Assembly (NCBI RefSeq): GCF_008728195.1
Contig: NZ_CP031601.1
Location: 80,736-144,735, forward strand
Length of the DNA stretch: 64,000 nucleotides
Direction: 5' to 3'
Source: Roseovarius indicus
GTDB taxonomy: Bacteria > Pseudomonadota > Alphaproteobacteria > Rhodobacterales > Rhodobacteraceae
The position numbers were made by a program, and so were the translations under genes. The number at the start of each line of letters is the position of its first letter. Positions within the stretch are counted from its first letter, which is position 1. Of this stretch, positions 18,288-26,937 are shown piece after piece. Under the pieces are notes generated by a model that searched no databases, was not told the origin of the DNA, and worked only from the letters and a program-made list of their open reading frames with translations.

Positions 18288-20678
18288 TCATGAAAGCCTC
18301 CAAAAGTCCGGGCGGTCGCGGTAATCGGCGCCGACCAGCGCCTCGCCTTTTTCCATGCCGCCGAGGATGGTGAGATTGGGCCCGAGGGCGCTCAGATCGG
18401 CATCGACGACGATCGAGCCCTGGTCGTCGCGGATGAGCGCAAGGCGGCTGTCGCTGCCGGTGTTGAGAAGCACATCGAGTTCCTTCTCATAGAGGTTCAG
18501 CATCGCGTAATCGGCGGCATGGGCGCGGATGTTCGGAAGCAGGATTTGTGTGGGCACCGCTTCGACGATGGTCTTGCCGGTTCGGGTGCGCTCGAGCTGG
18601 CTGGCGTATTGCGTCATCATTACCGCAACGGTGTTCTGCTTGCGCGCGGTCACGAGCCAGTTCGACAGCCGCTCGGCGAAATACGCGTTATCGAGCGCCT
18701 TCCAGGCCTCGTCGATCACGATGATGGTGGGGCGCCGATCCTCGATCTCGCGCTCAACCCGGCGGAAGAGATAGGAGAGGACGGCCATGCGTTCCTTCTC
18801 GGCCTCGCTGTCGAGAATGCCGGTCAGATCGAAGCCCACCACATCGCCCTTCAGCGAGAAGGTGTCTTCCAGCGTCTGTCCGAAAATCCAGCCGTAGCGG
18901 CCCTCTTCGGTCCACTCGAGCAGGCGCTGGTGCAGATCGCCGCCATCATCGGTGGACACAAAAAGAGATGCGAAGTCGCGCCAGTTCCGCAAGGCTGGGT
19001 TCGTGGCCTGCGCATTCTGGCGCACGACCTCCTGAATGCGATTTGTTTGCGCGGGCGTCAGCGGCTTGTCGGCACGATAGAGCAGGGTGGCGAGCCAGTC
19101 CGAGAGCCAGGCGGTGCCGCGCGCATCGGTCTCGGTCCAGAGCGGGTTGAGGCCCGTGGGTTGGCCGGCTTTGAGCGATGCATAACGCCCGCCATTGGCG
19201 CGGACCGCCATCTCCATACCGAGGCGGTAATCGAAGACGAAGATCCGCGACCCTGCTCGACGAGCTTGCGTCATGAGGAAGGCCGAGAGGACCGATTTGC
19301 CTGACCCGGGTCGTCCCATGATCAGTGTATGCCCGCTGGTGGGTTCTTTGTCGGGCGAGCCTTGCTCGTGATAGGAAAACCGATAGGCGCTCTGCTCGGG
19401 CGTGGGCAGATAGGTGATGACGCGGCCCCAAGGGGTTTTCGTGGCGGGTTTGCCGAGTTGGGTCCGGTGGAAGGCCGCGAAATCCGCGAAGTTGCGATTG
19501 GTGATGGCACTGGCGCGCACGCGCTTGGGCTGGTTGCCGGGATGCTGACTGAGGTAATGCGCCTTGGCCGCGACCCGCTCGCCGATCATCTTCACGCCTT
19601 CGGCGGCCGCGGCGTTCACGATCTCGGCGCTCAAGCTCTGCAACTCGTCCAGCGTATCGCAGAAAATCGTCACGACCATGTGGTGCTCGCCGAAGCTCTG
19701 CCGCTTGGCCTCCAGATCATCGGCAGCGATATCGAGGGCTTCCATGAGCGAGAGGGCCGCGTCCTGGCTGGCCTGCATCTGGCGCTTCTGGCGCTTGATC
19801 CGGCCCGCCATGAGGTTCGAATTGATCGGCGTGAAGGAATGCGTGACGATCATGTCGACCGGCAGGTTCAGCATGTCGAACATGGTGCAGGAGGTGCCTT
19901 CCGAGTATTCCCCGATGGTGAAACTCTTGCCGTACCGGTGTCCCACGACGCCTTCGGAGAGCTCGAAGTGATCGCCTTGAAACGTCACTCGCGTGTTGGC
20001 GACGTTGAAGGACAGGAAGCCATAGGTGTTTGCGGGATAGAGCGGCAGTTCCTGGCCAGTGTTGAGGGCCCCCAGAAAGCCGATCAACTCGCCGGACTTG
20101 GCCGAAAGCACACGTGGGTTAAGCTCCGTCAGGCCAGACAGGAACACGTTTACGGCCTCGCCTAATCGGCGAAGGCGCTTCTCGGTCGCTTCCTTGAGGC
20201 GATCCGGCGCGCTGCGGTTCAGGAATGGCAGGACGCTTTTTGGAGGAGGGCGATGGATGATCGTAAGGGTGAGCGTCTTGTCGCGCAGCCCGCTGGTCTC
20301 TAGCTTCTTGCGCCAGAGCCGGTCGACTTCTCCCGCGAAACTGTCCTCGCGCAGGGGCTCGAGGTCCGGCGTGATCGCCTTCGAGACCTTATGGACGTAA
20401 TAGCTGAACTCCGGCCCCAATTGCGCAATGATCCGAGCGAAGAGCGCGGTCACCTTGTCGAGATAGGCATCATCCGTCGTATAGCTGTTGACCCCGTCGA
20501 GCCGGATGCACTGAAAAAGCTCGTTCACCCGGGTTCGCACGGTGCGGTCATCGACCAGGCTGACGTAAGGTAGCATATGCGCGAGGCGGGTCTCGCGCGC
20601 ATACCAGTCTGGCGTCATTGTGCGGGCATCGAGCGCAGCATCACGGGCGTCATCACGGGGCATAGCTGTCCCCGCCAT
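18288..20678 (-). CDS. virB4: Type IV secretion ATPase VirB4
   Basis: A 796-residue ATPase of the VirB4/CagE family. Walker A MGRPGSGKS is at residues 454-462 and Walker B TIIVIDEAW at about 640; the region between 480 and 620 is the expected helical insert. VirB4 powers pilus biogenesis and substrate transfer at the inner membrane. The start could be this ATG or one five codons later; both lie inside the end of virB3. The stop overlaps the start of the interrupted lipoprotein gene. Confidence 0.95.
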   Translation of the reverse strand: MAGTAMPRDDARDAALDARTMTPDWYARETRLAHMLPYVSLVDDRTVRTRVNELFQCIRLDGVNSYTTDDAYLDKVTALFARIIAQLGPEFSYYVHKVSKAITPDLEPLREDSFAGEVDRLWRKKLETSGLRDKTLTLTIIHRPPPKSVLPFLNRSAPDRLKEATEKRLRRLGEAVNVFLSGLTELNPRVLSAKSGELIGFLGALNTGQELPLYPANTYGFLSFNVANTRVTFQGDHFELSEGVVGHRYGKSFTIGEYSEGTSCTMFDMLNLPVDMIVTHSFTPINSNLMAGRIKRQKRQMQASQDAALSLMEALDIAADDLEAKRQSFGEHHMVVTIFCDTLDELQSLSAEIVNAAAAEGVKMIGERVAAKAHYLSQHPGNQPKRVRASAITNRNFADFAAFHRTQLGKPATKTPWGRVITYLPTPEQSAYRFSYHEQGSPDKEPTSGHTLIMGRPGSGKSVLSAFLMTQARRAGSRIFVFDYRLGMEMAVRANGGRYASLKAGQPTGLNPLWTETDARGTAWLSDWLATLLYRADKPLTPAQTNRIQEVVRQNAQATNPALRNWRDFASLFVSTDDGGDLHQRLLEWTEEGRYGWIFGQTLEDTFSLKGDVVGFDLTGILDSEAEKERMAVLSYLFRRVEREIEDRRPTIIVIDEAWKALDNAYFAERLSNWLVTARKQNTVAVMMTQYASQLERTRTGKTIVEAVPTQILLPNIRAHAADYAMLNLYEKELDVLLNTGSDSRLALIRDDQGSIVVDADLSALGPNLTILGGMEKGEALVGADYRDRPDFWRLS

Positions 20679-20931
20679 GGATGGACCTGTTGCGCGTGGG
20701 CGGTGTCTCCTGCAGGGCCGTCATCATCACGTCGATGAAACGCGGGTCCCAATCTGCGGCCTTCCACAGCACCGGATAAAGAAGGGCGGCCACGCCCAGC
20801 ACCCCGATGTGCTGGACCCAGACGAACAAGAGCACCGAACCGAAGAGCCAGACCATCGCGTACATGATGGGCAGGCCCAGAAGCTTCGGCGGGCGCACGA
20901 GGCCGAGAAAGAGAGGCGCGCGCTCAGCCAC
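20653..20931 (-). CDS. virB3: Type IV secretion protein VirB3
   Basis: A 92-residue protein with a GTG start at 20931 that overlaps the last codons of virB2. It begins [20 protein letters not shown], typical of VirB3/TrbD, followed by two adjacent hydrophobic segments. VirB3 is an inner-membrane partner of VirB4. A longer frame that starts upstream in virB2 is a shadow. The overlap with virB4 (26 nt) indicates coupled translation. Confidence 0.88.
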   Translation of the reverse strand: MAERAPLFLGLVRPPKLLGLPIMYAMVWLFGSVLLFVWVQHIGVLGVAALLYPVLWKAADWDPRFIDVMMTALQETPPTRNRSIHGGDSYAP

Positions 20932-21217
20932 CGGCAAAGACCGCGGCAACGATGGTGGGGGCGGCGGCAACACCAGCGATGCCCACGAGGACCCAGAGCG
21001 CCTGGCGCAGATCGATGATGTTGAAGAACCAGCTGAGAAAGACCCCGAGAACGGCAAGCGTCGCGATGACAACGCCAAGTGGGCCGGTCAGCGCGTCGAC
21101 AATGCCCTGTAACAAGCTTTGGATCGGGGAGAGATCAATGCTCTGGGCGAGGGCGGGTTCGGCAATCAGCAGGAATAGCGCCAGCGAGGCGACAAAGACG
21201 TTTGAAATCTGTTTCAT
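20924..21217 (-). CDS. virB2: Type IV secretion major pilin VirB2
   Basis: A 97-residue protein with a signal peptide ending in PALAQ and two hydrophobic helices separated by a short polar loop, the classic VirB2/TrbC pilin design. It would form the conjugative pilus after processing. Its start overlaps the end of the transglycosylase gene by 4 nt (ATGA) and its end overlaps virB3. Confidence 0.9.
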   Translation of the reverse strand: MKQISNVFVASLALFLLIAEPALAQSIDLSPIQSLLQGIVDALTGPLGVVIATLAVLGVFLSWFFNIIDLRQALWVLVGIAGVAAAPTIVAAVFAGG

Positions 21218-21882
21218 GAATTTGATCCTTCCAATCGGGCCACGACGGCCATGACACGGGCCACGTGGTTCTGGGTTTCTCGGTAAGGGGGAATGCCACC
21301 GTGTTGGCGCACGGCTTCCGGCCCCGCGTTGTAGGCCGCCAGCGCCAGATGCGGATCGCCGAACGTCTCCAGCATCATCGCGAGGTAGCGGGCGGAGCCG
21401 TCGAGGTTCTGCAGCGGATCACGCGGGTTGACGCCCAGATCACGCGCCGTCGCTGGCATCAATTGACCAAGGCCAATGGCACCTGCACTTGAAATCGCAT
21501 CCTGCCGGTAGGCGCTCTCAACCTCGATATTGGCCCGATAGAGAGCCAGCCAATCCGTCACGGAAAGCCCCGCGCGACGCAGGCCGGGATGGCCGGCATA
21601 GCGCAAGGCCGTGGTCTGAATCCCGGAGAGGACATCGGCGCGGGGCAGGGGAGTCAGGCGAGCAAGGGCCGCGACTTGGACGCCCTCTTGCTCGGCCTCT
21701 ACCTCGCCGAAGATCGCGATCCCATCTGAGGCCGAACCCTGACCAATCCCGTCATTGTAGTTTCGAGCAAAGCTGCTTTGGGAGCGGGACGGGATCAGGG
21801 AGCCGTCGCTCTCCATGACCAGCACCATTTGCGCGGAGGCTGGCGCGGCGACCAGCCAGAGGCAGACGAGGTTAGTTGTCAG
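21214..21882 (-). CDS. virB1: VirB1-type lytic transglycosylase
   Basis: A protein of about 222 residues with an SLT domain: the catalytic glutamate is in IEVESAYR and is followed by [10 protein letters not shown] and [11 protein letters not shown] signal-like segment ([14 protein letters not shown]) sits just after a CTG codon at 21882, the only plausible start that keeps it. An ATG after the signal would give a cytoplasmic protein, and the open frame further upstream overlaps the previous gene. It opens the cell wall for the secretion channel. This is the second transglycosylase in the operon. Confidence 0.82.
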   Translation of the reverse strand: MTTNLVCLWLVAAPASAQMVLVMESDGSLIPSRSQSSFARNYNDGIGQGSASDGIAIFGEVEAEQEGVQVAALARLTPLPRADVLSGIQTTALRYAGHPGLRRAGLSVTDWLALYRANIEVESAYRQDAISSAGAIGLGQLMPATARDLGVNPRDPLQNLDGSARYLAMMLETFGDPHLALAAYNAGPEAVRQHGGIPPYRETQNHVARVMAVVARLEGSNS

Positions 21883-22252
21883 CGCCCTTGTCTGATGGGG
21901 CTTTGTCTGACGGCGGAAGTTTGTGGGTCCGGCTTGTCCCCGCCTCAAGCGGCAGGTCGACATGCGCAAAGCCAAGGCCAATGAAGAAAGACACCACGCC
22001 GGAGATCGTTTTGAACTCGCGGATCTTGATATCGTTGTAGGTCGTCCGCGTGCGGGCGGTGACGAGGAGCTTTTCCACGCCATCATCAGAGACAACGCGC
22101 ATGATCCAGACCCCGTAATAGCTGGGGCCTTTCTTATGTGCCGACTCCTGGCACAGGATTTCTGCGCTATAGCCGCTTTCCACGAGTTCGCGGAACCTGG
22201 CTTCCGTAACCACATTTGGTGCTTCGATGTCCCAGTTCATGGCCCGGCTCAC
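21872..22252 (-). CDS. First gene of the secretion operon, unknown function
   Basis: A 126-residue soluble protein starting at GTG 22252, with GGAG 6 nt upstream. The middle reads [17 protein letters not shown] and the tail is Lys/Asp-rich. No signal peptide or membrane helix is seen and I do not recognise the family. It ends inside the transglycosylase gene and is the promoter-proximal gene of the operon, next to a perfect palindrome that may be an operator. A regulatory or assembly role is possible but unproven. Confidence 0.6.
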   Translation of the reverse strand: MSRAMNWDIEAPNVVTEARFRELVESGYSAEILCQESAHKKGPSYYGVWIMRVVSDDGVEKLLVTARTRTTYNDIKIREFKTISGVVSFFIGLGFAHVDLPLEAGTSRTHKLPPSDKAPSDKGADN

Positions 22253-22304
22253 GCTTTCTCCAATGGCGCGACCCCAGGCATTCCTACTTGAAGCCCAGAG
22301 TTAC

Positions 22305-22318
22305 GATAGTATACTATC
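22305..22318. promoter_or_regulatory. Perfect 14-bp palindrome in the secretion-operon promoter region
   Basis: GATAGTATACTATC is a perfect palindrome 53 nt upstream of the first secretion gene (minus) and about 90 nt upstream of the plus-strand gene at 22409. A TTGCGG hexamer lies just before it in the minus direction. A near copy lies at 24392-24406. It is a probable repressor or activator site. Confidence 0.5.
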
Positions 22319-22408
22319 AACCGCAAGATGTAATATCGTGCTTTAGCTGTAGTTTGGTCACGCAAACACTAGTCACGGCCAGTGTCTGCGATCAAGGAGA
22401 TAACAGGT

Positions 22409-22702
22409 TTGAGAAACCCAAGGTTGATATGCCTGCTCCCATTGCAAGCTATGGTCCTTCTAATCTGCGTTCCCGGGCCGGTTTTGGCGGAATCCTGCTT
22501 CGCCCCGGCCCGTCCTTTCGTGCCAAGCGATTCGCAGGCAGTGCGGGACTATGCAGACATCATCCGTGGCGATTTCGAAGATTACATTCAGGATATCCAG
22601 AGCTACTTCCGTTGCCTCGACGGTGAACGGGCCCGCGCGTTCGAGGAGGCGAGGGAGGTCAGTGAGGACTATGGCCGATTTCTGCAATTGGTAGGGGATT
22701 GA
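22409..22702 (+). CDS. Small exported protein, unknown function
   Basis: A 97-residue protein. The TTG at 22409 is preferred because AAGGAG lies 9 nt upstream; a GTG at 22382 is the alternative. An N-terminal signal peptide (cleavage near VLAES) is followed by a helical domain with three cysteines and a conserved-looking RDYADIIRGDFEDYIQDIQS stretch. It is divergently oriented from the secretion operon and shares its regulatory region, so a link to pilus or entry-exclusion functions is possible. Confidence 0.55.
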   Translation: MRNPRLICLLPLQAMVLLICVPGPVLAESCFAPARPFVPSDSQAVRDYADIIRGDFEDYIQDIQSYFRCLDGERARAFEEAREVSEDYGRFLQLVGD

Positions 22703-22766
22703 TGGGCAGCTTCGGGAGCATCAGACTTGCAGCCCATGGAAACCAGACGCCGATAACACCCTCAAG

Positions 22767-22783
22767 TATCTACTTTTTAGATA
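22767..22783. promoter_or_regulatory. Inverted repeat upstream of the Cro/CI-type regulator
   Basis: TATCTA-N5-TAGATA (perfect 6-bp arms) ends 43 nt before the regulator start codon. It resembles the AT-rich half sites at 22305 and 24392 only loosely and could be an autoregulatory operator. Confidence 0.3.
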
Positions 22784-22826
22784 ACAGATTTCATCCGCTA
22801 GCGACGTCACAAAAGGTATGTGACGC

Positions 22827-23084
22827 GTGGCGAATACAATTAGAAGCAAAGGGCAAGAGGCTTTGTGCCAGGCGTTGGTCGACGCGCGTAAAAACGCGGG
22901 TCTCGGTCAGGACGACTTGGCGGACAGGCTCAAGTGCCATCAATCTCTCGTGGCGCGCATTGAGAGCGGCGAACGCCGGATCGACGTGGTCGAGCTGGTC
23001 GTTTTGGCGCGTGCCATCGGCTTTGACCCATTCGAGGTTCTGGCGATCGTCGAAGCCGCCACGGAGCCCGACCACAGGATTTGA
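22827..23084 (+). CDS. Cro/CI-type (XRE) helix-turn-helix regulator
   Basis: An 85-residue single-domain DNA-binding protein. The helix-turn-helix is at about residues 27-47 (GQDDLADRLKCHQSLVARIE), followed by SGERRIDVVEL, the standard XRE pattern. The start is GTG 22827. It has no sensory domain. It sits between the secretion operon and the gene at 23599, both of which have GATAGTAT-type sites in front of them, so it is the obvious candidate to control them. Confidence 0.8.
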   Translation: MANTIRSKGQEALCQALVDARKNAGLGQDDLADRLKCHQSLVARIESGERRIDVVELVVLARAIGFDPFEVLAIVEAATEPDHRI

Positions 23085-23252
23085 ACCATTTGATTGATCG
23101 AAAACACCGGTGCTGAGCTCTCCCGGTGTGAAGAGCGCTATCACGAGGACAAACAGTAACCGATAATAACCAGGCTCGGCATGCGGTTGCAGCAAGCGAT
23201 TTAAGATCCAGGCTGCTGTCCACAACGCCGAATTGTAGGAAGTCAGTAAACA

Positions 23253-23492
23253 GTGAACGAAGATGAGGTCGAAGGCGTCGCGATCGCGAATTTGATCGGG
23301 ATGGATGAGCGTAGTGTTGTCGGGTGGGTGTATCGCTGGAATACGGGCGCGCTGGCGGTGATGTGGGATGTCAATGGCCCGCAGCGGGTTTCAAAGTGTC
23401 TGCCTGACCTCAGTGACGCTGAAAAGCGTGAAATCGACTTCGGTGGATTGACCCAAATTCCGAGGCGCGACAGCTGGCAAGATCAGTCATGA
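23253..23492 (+). CDS. Hypothetical small protein
   Basis: A 79-residue protein starting at GTG with AGGA upstream. It has no signal peptide. The stretch VVGWVYRWNTGALAVMWD is beta-like and aromatic-rich. I do not recognise it. It lies in the small-gene cluster next to the secretion operon. Confidence 0.45.
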   Translation: MNEDEVEGVAIANLIGMDERSVVGWVYRWNTGALAVMWDVNGPQRVSKCLPDLSDAEKREIDFGGLTQIPRRDSWQDQS

Positions 23493-23598
23493 CAACTCGA
23501 AGCCAATCGAGGGTATCTGTGCATAAAGCGGTACCCTGGGCAGAGTTGACTCGGAGAGTGTCTGCGGCGAATGACGTTTGACAGGCCACTGGAACGGG

Positions 23599-24354
23599 TC
23601 AGTAATCGACCTGTTCAAACCCATAGTTACCCGCGTAGTCGCGCCAATCCACGAATACCGATCGATTAAAAACGCTTGGGCAGTTCGACCCCCAGCCTTC
23701 GAGCCCGACATGAGCATCGGGTAGAGCCGTCGGCGCAGATACGGCCCATGAAAATTTGCCCTGCGTGCCGTAGGTGCCAAGATAGACCAGCGCATAGCGT
23801 CGGCATTGATTATTTTCTCCAGTTTCTTGCTGAGAGGCGAAGCGAACATCAAAAACTCGAATGGATCGGACAAAATTGAACTCTGGTCCGCTGATGTCGA
23901 TATCTGCACGATCTTGAACGAGTCGCAGGGCAAGTTCGACGGGAACGAACTCGTTTGATGTTTCGTCAACGCTCCAAACGGCCGTTTTTGCCATTACTTC
24001 AGGTGCTTGACGGGTCATGGGAAATGACTGGCGTGGCCGCACATTATCAATCCGGAAGAACGCGTCGAAGGTCCGATTTGTTCCGCTCGGTTGAGGTTCG
24101 ATCTCATAGGAGGCGCCCATGGGACAGCGCCAGATTTGTAGCGGCGGTTCCACCGGCCAAGGCGTAATTCGTCGGATGAATTCGGCACGGGCCCGGGCGC
24201 AAGGGACGGACGCGGGCCAGCCGCCAGACAGGCAGAGGAGGATCGCGCAGTCGATCGGGTATGTCTGCGCGCGGGCGGGCATCGGCAAGGAAACGCCCGC
24301 AAGGGCCAGAGCAACAGCGACCGAGGGGAGGAGCTTTTTGAATGAATAACGCAT
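23599..24354 (-). CDS. Exported protein of unknown function
   Basis: A 251-residue protein. The ATG at 24354 gives a normal signal peptide (LLPSVAVALALAGVSLPMPARAQ); a frame beginning 12 codons earlier would spoil it. The mature part has several cysteines (CAILLC, PCAR, CRRY, NCPS), which suggests disulphides in the periplasm. Its promoter region carries the same TACTATC half site as the secretion operon, so it is probably part of the same regulon. Function is not recognised. Confidence 0.65.
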   Translation of the reverse strand: MRYSFKKLLPSVAVALALAGVSLPMPARAQTYPIDCAILLCLSGGWPASVPCARARAEFIRRITPWPVEPPLQIWRCPMGASYEIEPQPSGTNRTFDAFFRIDNVRPRQSFPMTRQAPEVMAKTAVWSVDETSNEFVPVELALRLVQDRADIDISGPEFNFVRSIRVFDVRFASQQETGENNQCRRYALVYLGTYGTQGKFSWAVSAPTALPDAHVGLEGWGSNCPSVFNRSVFVDWRDYAGNYGFEQVDY

Positions 24355-24391
24355 GCTGAGGAGCCTTCGTGACAGGAGTTCAGCATACATA

Positions 24392-24406
24392 CAATAATAT
24401 ACTATC
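24392..24406. promoter_or_regulatory. Second GATAGTAT-type site upstream of the exported protein gene
   Basis: On the minus strand the sequence is GATAGTATATTATTG. The first eight bases equal those of the perfect palindrome at 22305-22318, and the second half is degenerate. It lies 38 nt before the start of the exported protein gene. Confidence 0.45.
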
Positions 24407-24594
24407 GCAACATTAAGTATAAAGTCGCATAATGAAGTTTATGTTACGTCTCTTGCTGTATCGACATCCGCATACGGTTTGCCAAGCCAAATCTGCTAAC
24501 CAGCAGAAACGTAGAGCAAATCAGTCCAATCCTTCAGGCCATCAATCCTGAGGGCTGTTGCCAGCATCGAAAGAAAATCCCTTCTTTCGTCTCG

Positions 24595-25479
24595 TCATCC
24601 AGGAGCGCGCGCCCCGGCATCTTCAAGATCCACGGATACTTCCATCGACAACACATCGCTGGGTCTGCCGTGGAAACTGCCCGTTACTGGAGCAACCTGC
24701 TCCATCCTTCTCGCGACGGCGACGGGTACGAGATTGGTGGAGCCGACCGACCTGTTGGTGGGATCAAACGGGATCCAACCCGCTCCGGGAACGAACACCT
24801 CGACCCAGGCGTGTGTGGAACCGCTTCCCACTGTTCCGACCCGGTCCCCCGAGGGATTGAACAGATATCCTGATACAAGCCTGGCCCCGAAGCCTAGTGT
24901 CCGGGTGGCCTCGGCGAACAGCACAGCGAAGTCCCGGCAGGATCCCCAACCCCTGTCGAGGGTCTCCAGCGGTCCTTGCGTTCCCTCGGTTTCGCGGCTC
25001 TGATAGGAAATGCTGGCCGTGATGCCGTTGCTGATGTCCTTCAGCAGTGACAGCGTGTCTGTTGGCCGTGACATGACATAACTTTCAACCCACGCGGACA
25101 ACCGCCCCGCGGCGTCCGCGTATTGCGGCTTCGCCAGCGAGCCGAGGTCGGTCCGGTCGTCGCTGGAATAAACAAATGGGTAGGAGGCAGCGTCGGCAGC
25201 GATCGGGAAAACCGGCCAGACAGGCGCGCTCAGGTCCACCCGCGCGCGCGACCGGATCGAAAGCGACTCCGTCATCTCGTCGAACTGAGCCGTCGCGATC
25301 GCATTGCCGGCAACGTCGTTTGACCAGTCGATGCGGGCCTCGGGACTGATCTTCAGGTCGAAAGACGTCAGACTGAGATCCCGGGTTTCCCGCGGACGCA
25401 ACATCAACCGATGCGGGCCGAGTGAAACAGCGATGCGATACCGATAGCAGGTTGTGTGCGTGAGGGTGATCGATGGCAT
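24595..25479 (-). CDS. Transglutaminase-like (bacterial cysteine protease type) protein
   Basis: A 294-residue protein. An N-terminal beta domain (residues 1-95) of the bacterial transglutaminase-like type is followed by a transglutaminase/protease core with the full catalytic triad: C181 in GSCRDF, H223 in THAWVEVF and D239 in FDPTN. No signal peptide is seen. Relatives are annotated as transglutaminase-like cysteine peptidases, often found next to alpha-E and circularly permuted ATP-grasp proteins, which are absent here. It follows the zinc-ribbon gene by 9 nt. Its substrate is unknown; cleavage or cross-linking of a protein or peptide is the family expectation. Confidence 0.85.
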   Translation of the reverse strand: MPSITLTHTTCYRYRIAVSLGPHRLMLRPRETRDLSLTSFDLKISPEARIDWSNDVAGNAIATAQFDEMTESLSIRSRARVDLSAPVWPVFPIAADAASYPFVYSSDDRTDLGSLAKPQYADAAGRLSAWVESYVMSRPTDTLSLLKDISNGITASISYQSRETEGTQGPLETLDRGWGSCRDFAVLFAEATRTLGFGARLVSGYLFNPSGDRVGTVGSGSTHAWVEVFVPGAGWIPFDPTNRSVGSTNLVPVAVARRMEQVAPVTGSFHGRPSDVLSMEVSVDLEDAGARAPG

Positions 25480-25488
25480 CGGTGAGAC

Positions 25489-25704
25489 CTACGACAAACG
25501 ACCGCCGGAACGTCGGCGCCCATGTCCGCTACCCTCGGAAATAGCCGCGCGCCAAACGGCAGACCCCTTGCAACGCGAACATATGCGCTCAACGAACCCC
25601 TCGCTCCAGAAGCGCGACCTGCACTTCAAACAGAAGCGCTCGGCGGCAACGTCGGCCGCTGCCCTCGGTATCTCGAGTTCCTCGTCCGCGAACTTGATCG
25701 TCAT
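25489..25704 (-). CDS. Small zinc-ribbon protein
   Basis: A 71-residue protein with CLKC (residues 25-28) and CSRC (42-45), a four-cysteine zinc ribbon, and a basic Arg/Gly-rich tail. It overlaps the upstream gene by 4 nt (ATGA). Such proteins bind nucleic acid or act as small adaptors; nothing more can be said from sequence. Confidence 0.6.
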   Translation of the reverse strand: MTIKFADEELEIPRAAADVAAERFCLKCRSRFWSEGFVERICSRCKGSAVWRAAISEGSGHGRRRSGGRLS

Positions 25705-25946
25705 TTCCGCTCCTCGCGTTTCCTCAGTCGTTCCATGTCGCCAAGGGCCCGTTTGATTAGTTTCTGAAGGCGTTCATCTCCAGCCTCGGGGGTCGATGCG
25801 TAGCGAACAAGAAGAAAGCGCCATTTCTCCATGACTTCGACCCATGTCCGCGCAGGCTCTGCCAGCATCTGATCTTCGAGACTTCCGAGGCCAAGTTGCG
25901 ACGAGAGCGTAGAGGGTGGCTGGCTGTTCGCAGGGCGCCGACGCAT
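25701..25946 (-). CDS. Hypothetical helical protein
   Basis: An 81-residue protein from the ATG at 25946 (the frame is open further, to an ATG at 26063). The C-terminal half is amphipathic and rich in Arg, Leu and Glu (LIKRALGDMERLRKREERK), with WVEVMEKWRFLL in the middle. It is coupled to the zinc-ribbon gene by an ATGA overlap. The family is not recognised; the motif is phasin-like in feel, but that is a weak impression. Confidence 0.45.
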   Translation of the reverse strand: MRRRPANSQPPSTLSSQLGLGSLEDQMLAEPARTWVEVMEKWRFLLVRYASTPEAGDERLQKLIKRALGDMERLRKREERK

Positions 25947-26079
25947 CTCTGTTTCGCGCTGGTCGGCAGCGGATCTGTGACCGTCGAGATTGATCGGGTG
26001 ATCGGTCAAAACCGAGCCCCTTCGATCCATTCGAACAACGCACTCGGTTGGATCGGGAAGCATCTGTCCAACAACGGCG

Positions 26080-26586
26080 TCATTCTCCTATGCCGGGACG
26101 AGAGCTTCCAGAGAGTGGGCCGGAAATACCTGCATCCGTCCCATTTCGTATCCCCTTCGGCTTGGAGGGGGCAACTTGCCCTGCCTGCCTATTGTCCGCC
26201 TCCGGCAAGCCGGGCCTGGAGTAAAGATGTCGCAAATGCGCCTCGGAGACGCCGTCCGCCTGCATAACGAGACGGATCATCGGGTCGGCAAGCATCTCCT
26301 CGAGGAAGAAATCCGTCAAGGCATTACCGGTCAGCTTGTCCCTCGCGCGTGCGTGGTCGAGGTCGGCAAGGGAAACAGTCAGGATTCTCTCCAGTCCAGG
26401 ATGCGATGTCCGGGGATGAAGCTTCACCAAGACGGAGGCTTTCCAAGCTTCGGGGTCCACTTGATCCGGGGGAGACGCCAGTTCCGTTTCAATCTCGTAC
26501 TCGCCCGCCGGAAGCGTTTCAGCAAAGCCTGGAACGGTGAACGGTCGGGAGAAAACCGCGATAGTCTTACTCGTCAGATCTTCCAT
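26080..26586 (-). CDS. Unknown protein with a paralogue in the same island
   Basis: A 168-residue protein from the ATG at 26586. The first 75 residues (FSRPFTVPGF...LPAGEYEIETEL) match those of the 104-residue protein at 32131-32445 (FSNPFTLPGY...LPAGDYEILVEE), so the two are paralogues. The C-terminal half here, with EMLADPMIRLVMQADGV, is not present in the shorter one and resembles small stress-island proteins. There is no signal peptide. The shared domain is probably a small beta fold; its function is unknown. Confidence 0.6.
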   Translation of the reverse strand: MEDLTSKTIAVFSRPFTVPGFAETLPAGEYEIETELASPPDQVDPEAWKASVLVKLHPRTSHPGLERILTVSLADLDHARARDKLTGNALTDFFLEEMLADPMIRLVMQADGVSEAHLRHLYSRPGLPEADNRQAGQVAPSKPKGIRNGTDAGISGPLSGSSRPGIGE

Positions 26587-26671
26587 TGGCGCTGTCCTTT
26601 CGCTTGTTTCTTTTGTTGCTATGGGTGGTCCGCGCCCCATTTGAGTATAAGATGCGTGGCCCGTGGACGTC

Positions 26672-26851
26672 TCAAGATGTCTTGGATTTCGCTGGTATGT
26701 CCTTGCCGGCAGGTTTGGACTCGTTCTCCTTGGCAAGAGTCTTAGCTATCTCCTCAGGCTTCGGATTCATTGCAGCCGCAGCCCGGTCAGTCAGGTCCTT
26801 GAAAGACATGTCATCGATCCTTTGATTGACCGACGGCAACTCCTCGTCCAT
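26672..26851 (-). CDS. 59-residue hypothetical protein
   Basis: An ATG at 26851 opens a 60-codon frame ending in TGA at 26672. The product begins MDEELPSVNQRIDD, is charged, and has an Ala-rich helix and a Lys/Ser-rich tail. Codon use is in keeping with neighbouring genes and it fills an otherwise empty gap of 350 nt. No family is recognised. Confidence 0.5.
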   Translation of the reverse strand: MDEELPSVNQRIDDMSFKDLTDRAAAAMNPKPEEIAKTLAKENESKPAGKDIPAKSKTS

Positions 26852-26937
26852 GTCGGACCGGAACGCTTGGCGTCGGTATTATGTATATGGGGACTGGCGA
26901 ACGGACTTACGATGTCCCGTCGCAAAAGAAACCAAGG

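Larger units (their letters stand above)
15526..18291 (-). pseudogene. Small secretion-system lipoprotein gene interrupted by IS21
   Basis: Removing the IS and one copy of the TGAAGC duplication joins 18291-18168 to 15569-15526 and restores a 55-codon reading frame. It starts at an ATG overlapping the virB4 stop (ATGA) and ends in TAA inside the start of the transglycosylase gene. The product begins MIRTLFLLTALGALASCAQY, a lipoprotein signal with lipobox LASC, and would be anchored in the outer membrane, like VirB7. In the present state the frame runs only a few codons into the element before a TAG, so 43 native residues are kept and the last 12 are lost. It may still make a usable lipopeptide. 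Confidence 0.8.

Noticed and set aside
8048..22252. Complete conjugation system
   Set aside because: Mating-pair genes are present, but no relaxase, oriT or VirD4 coupling protein is visible in the window.
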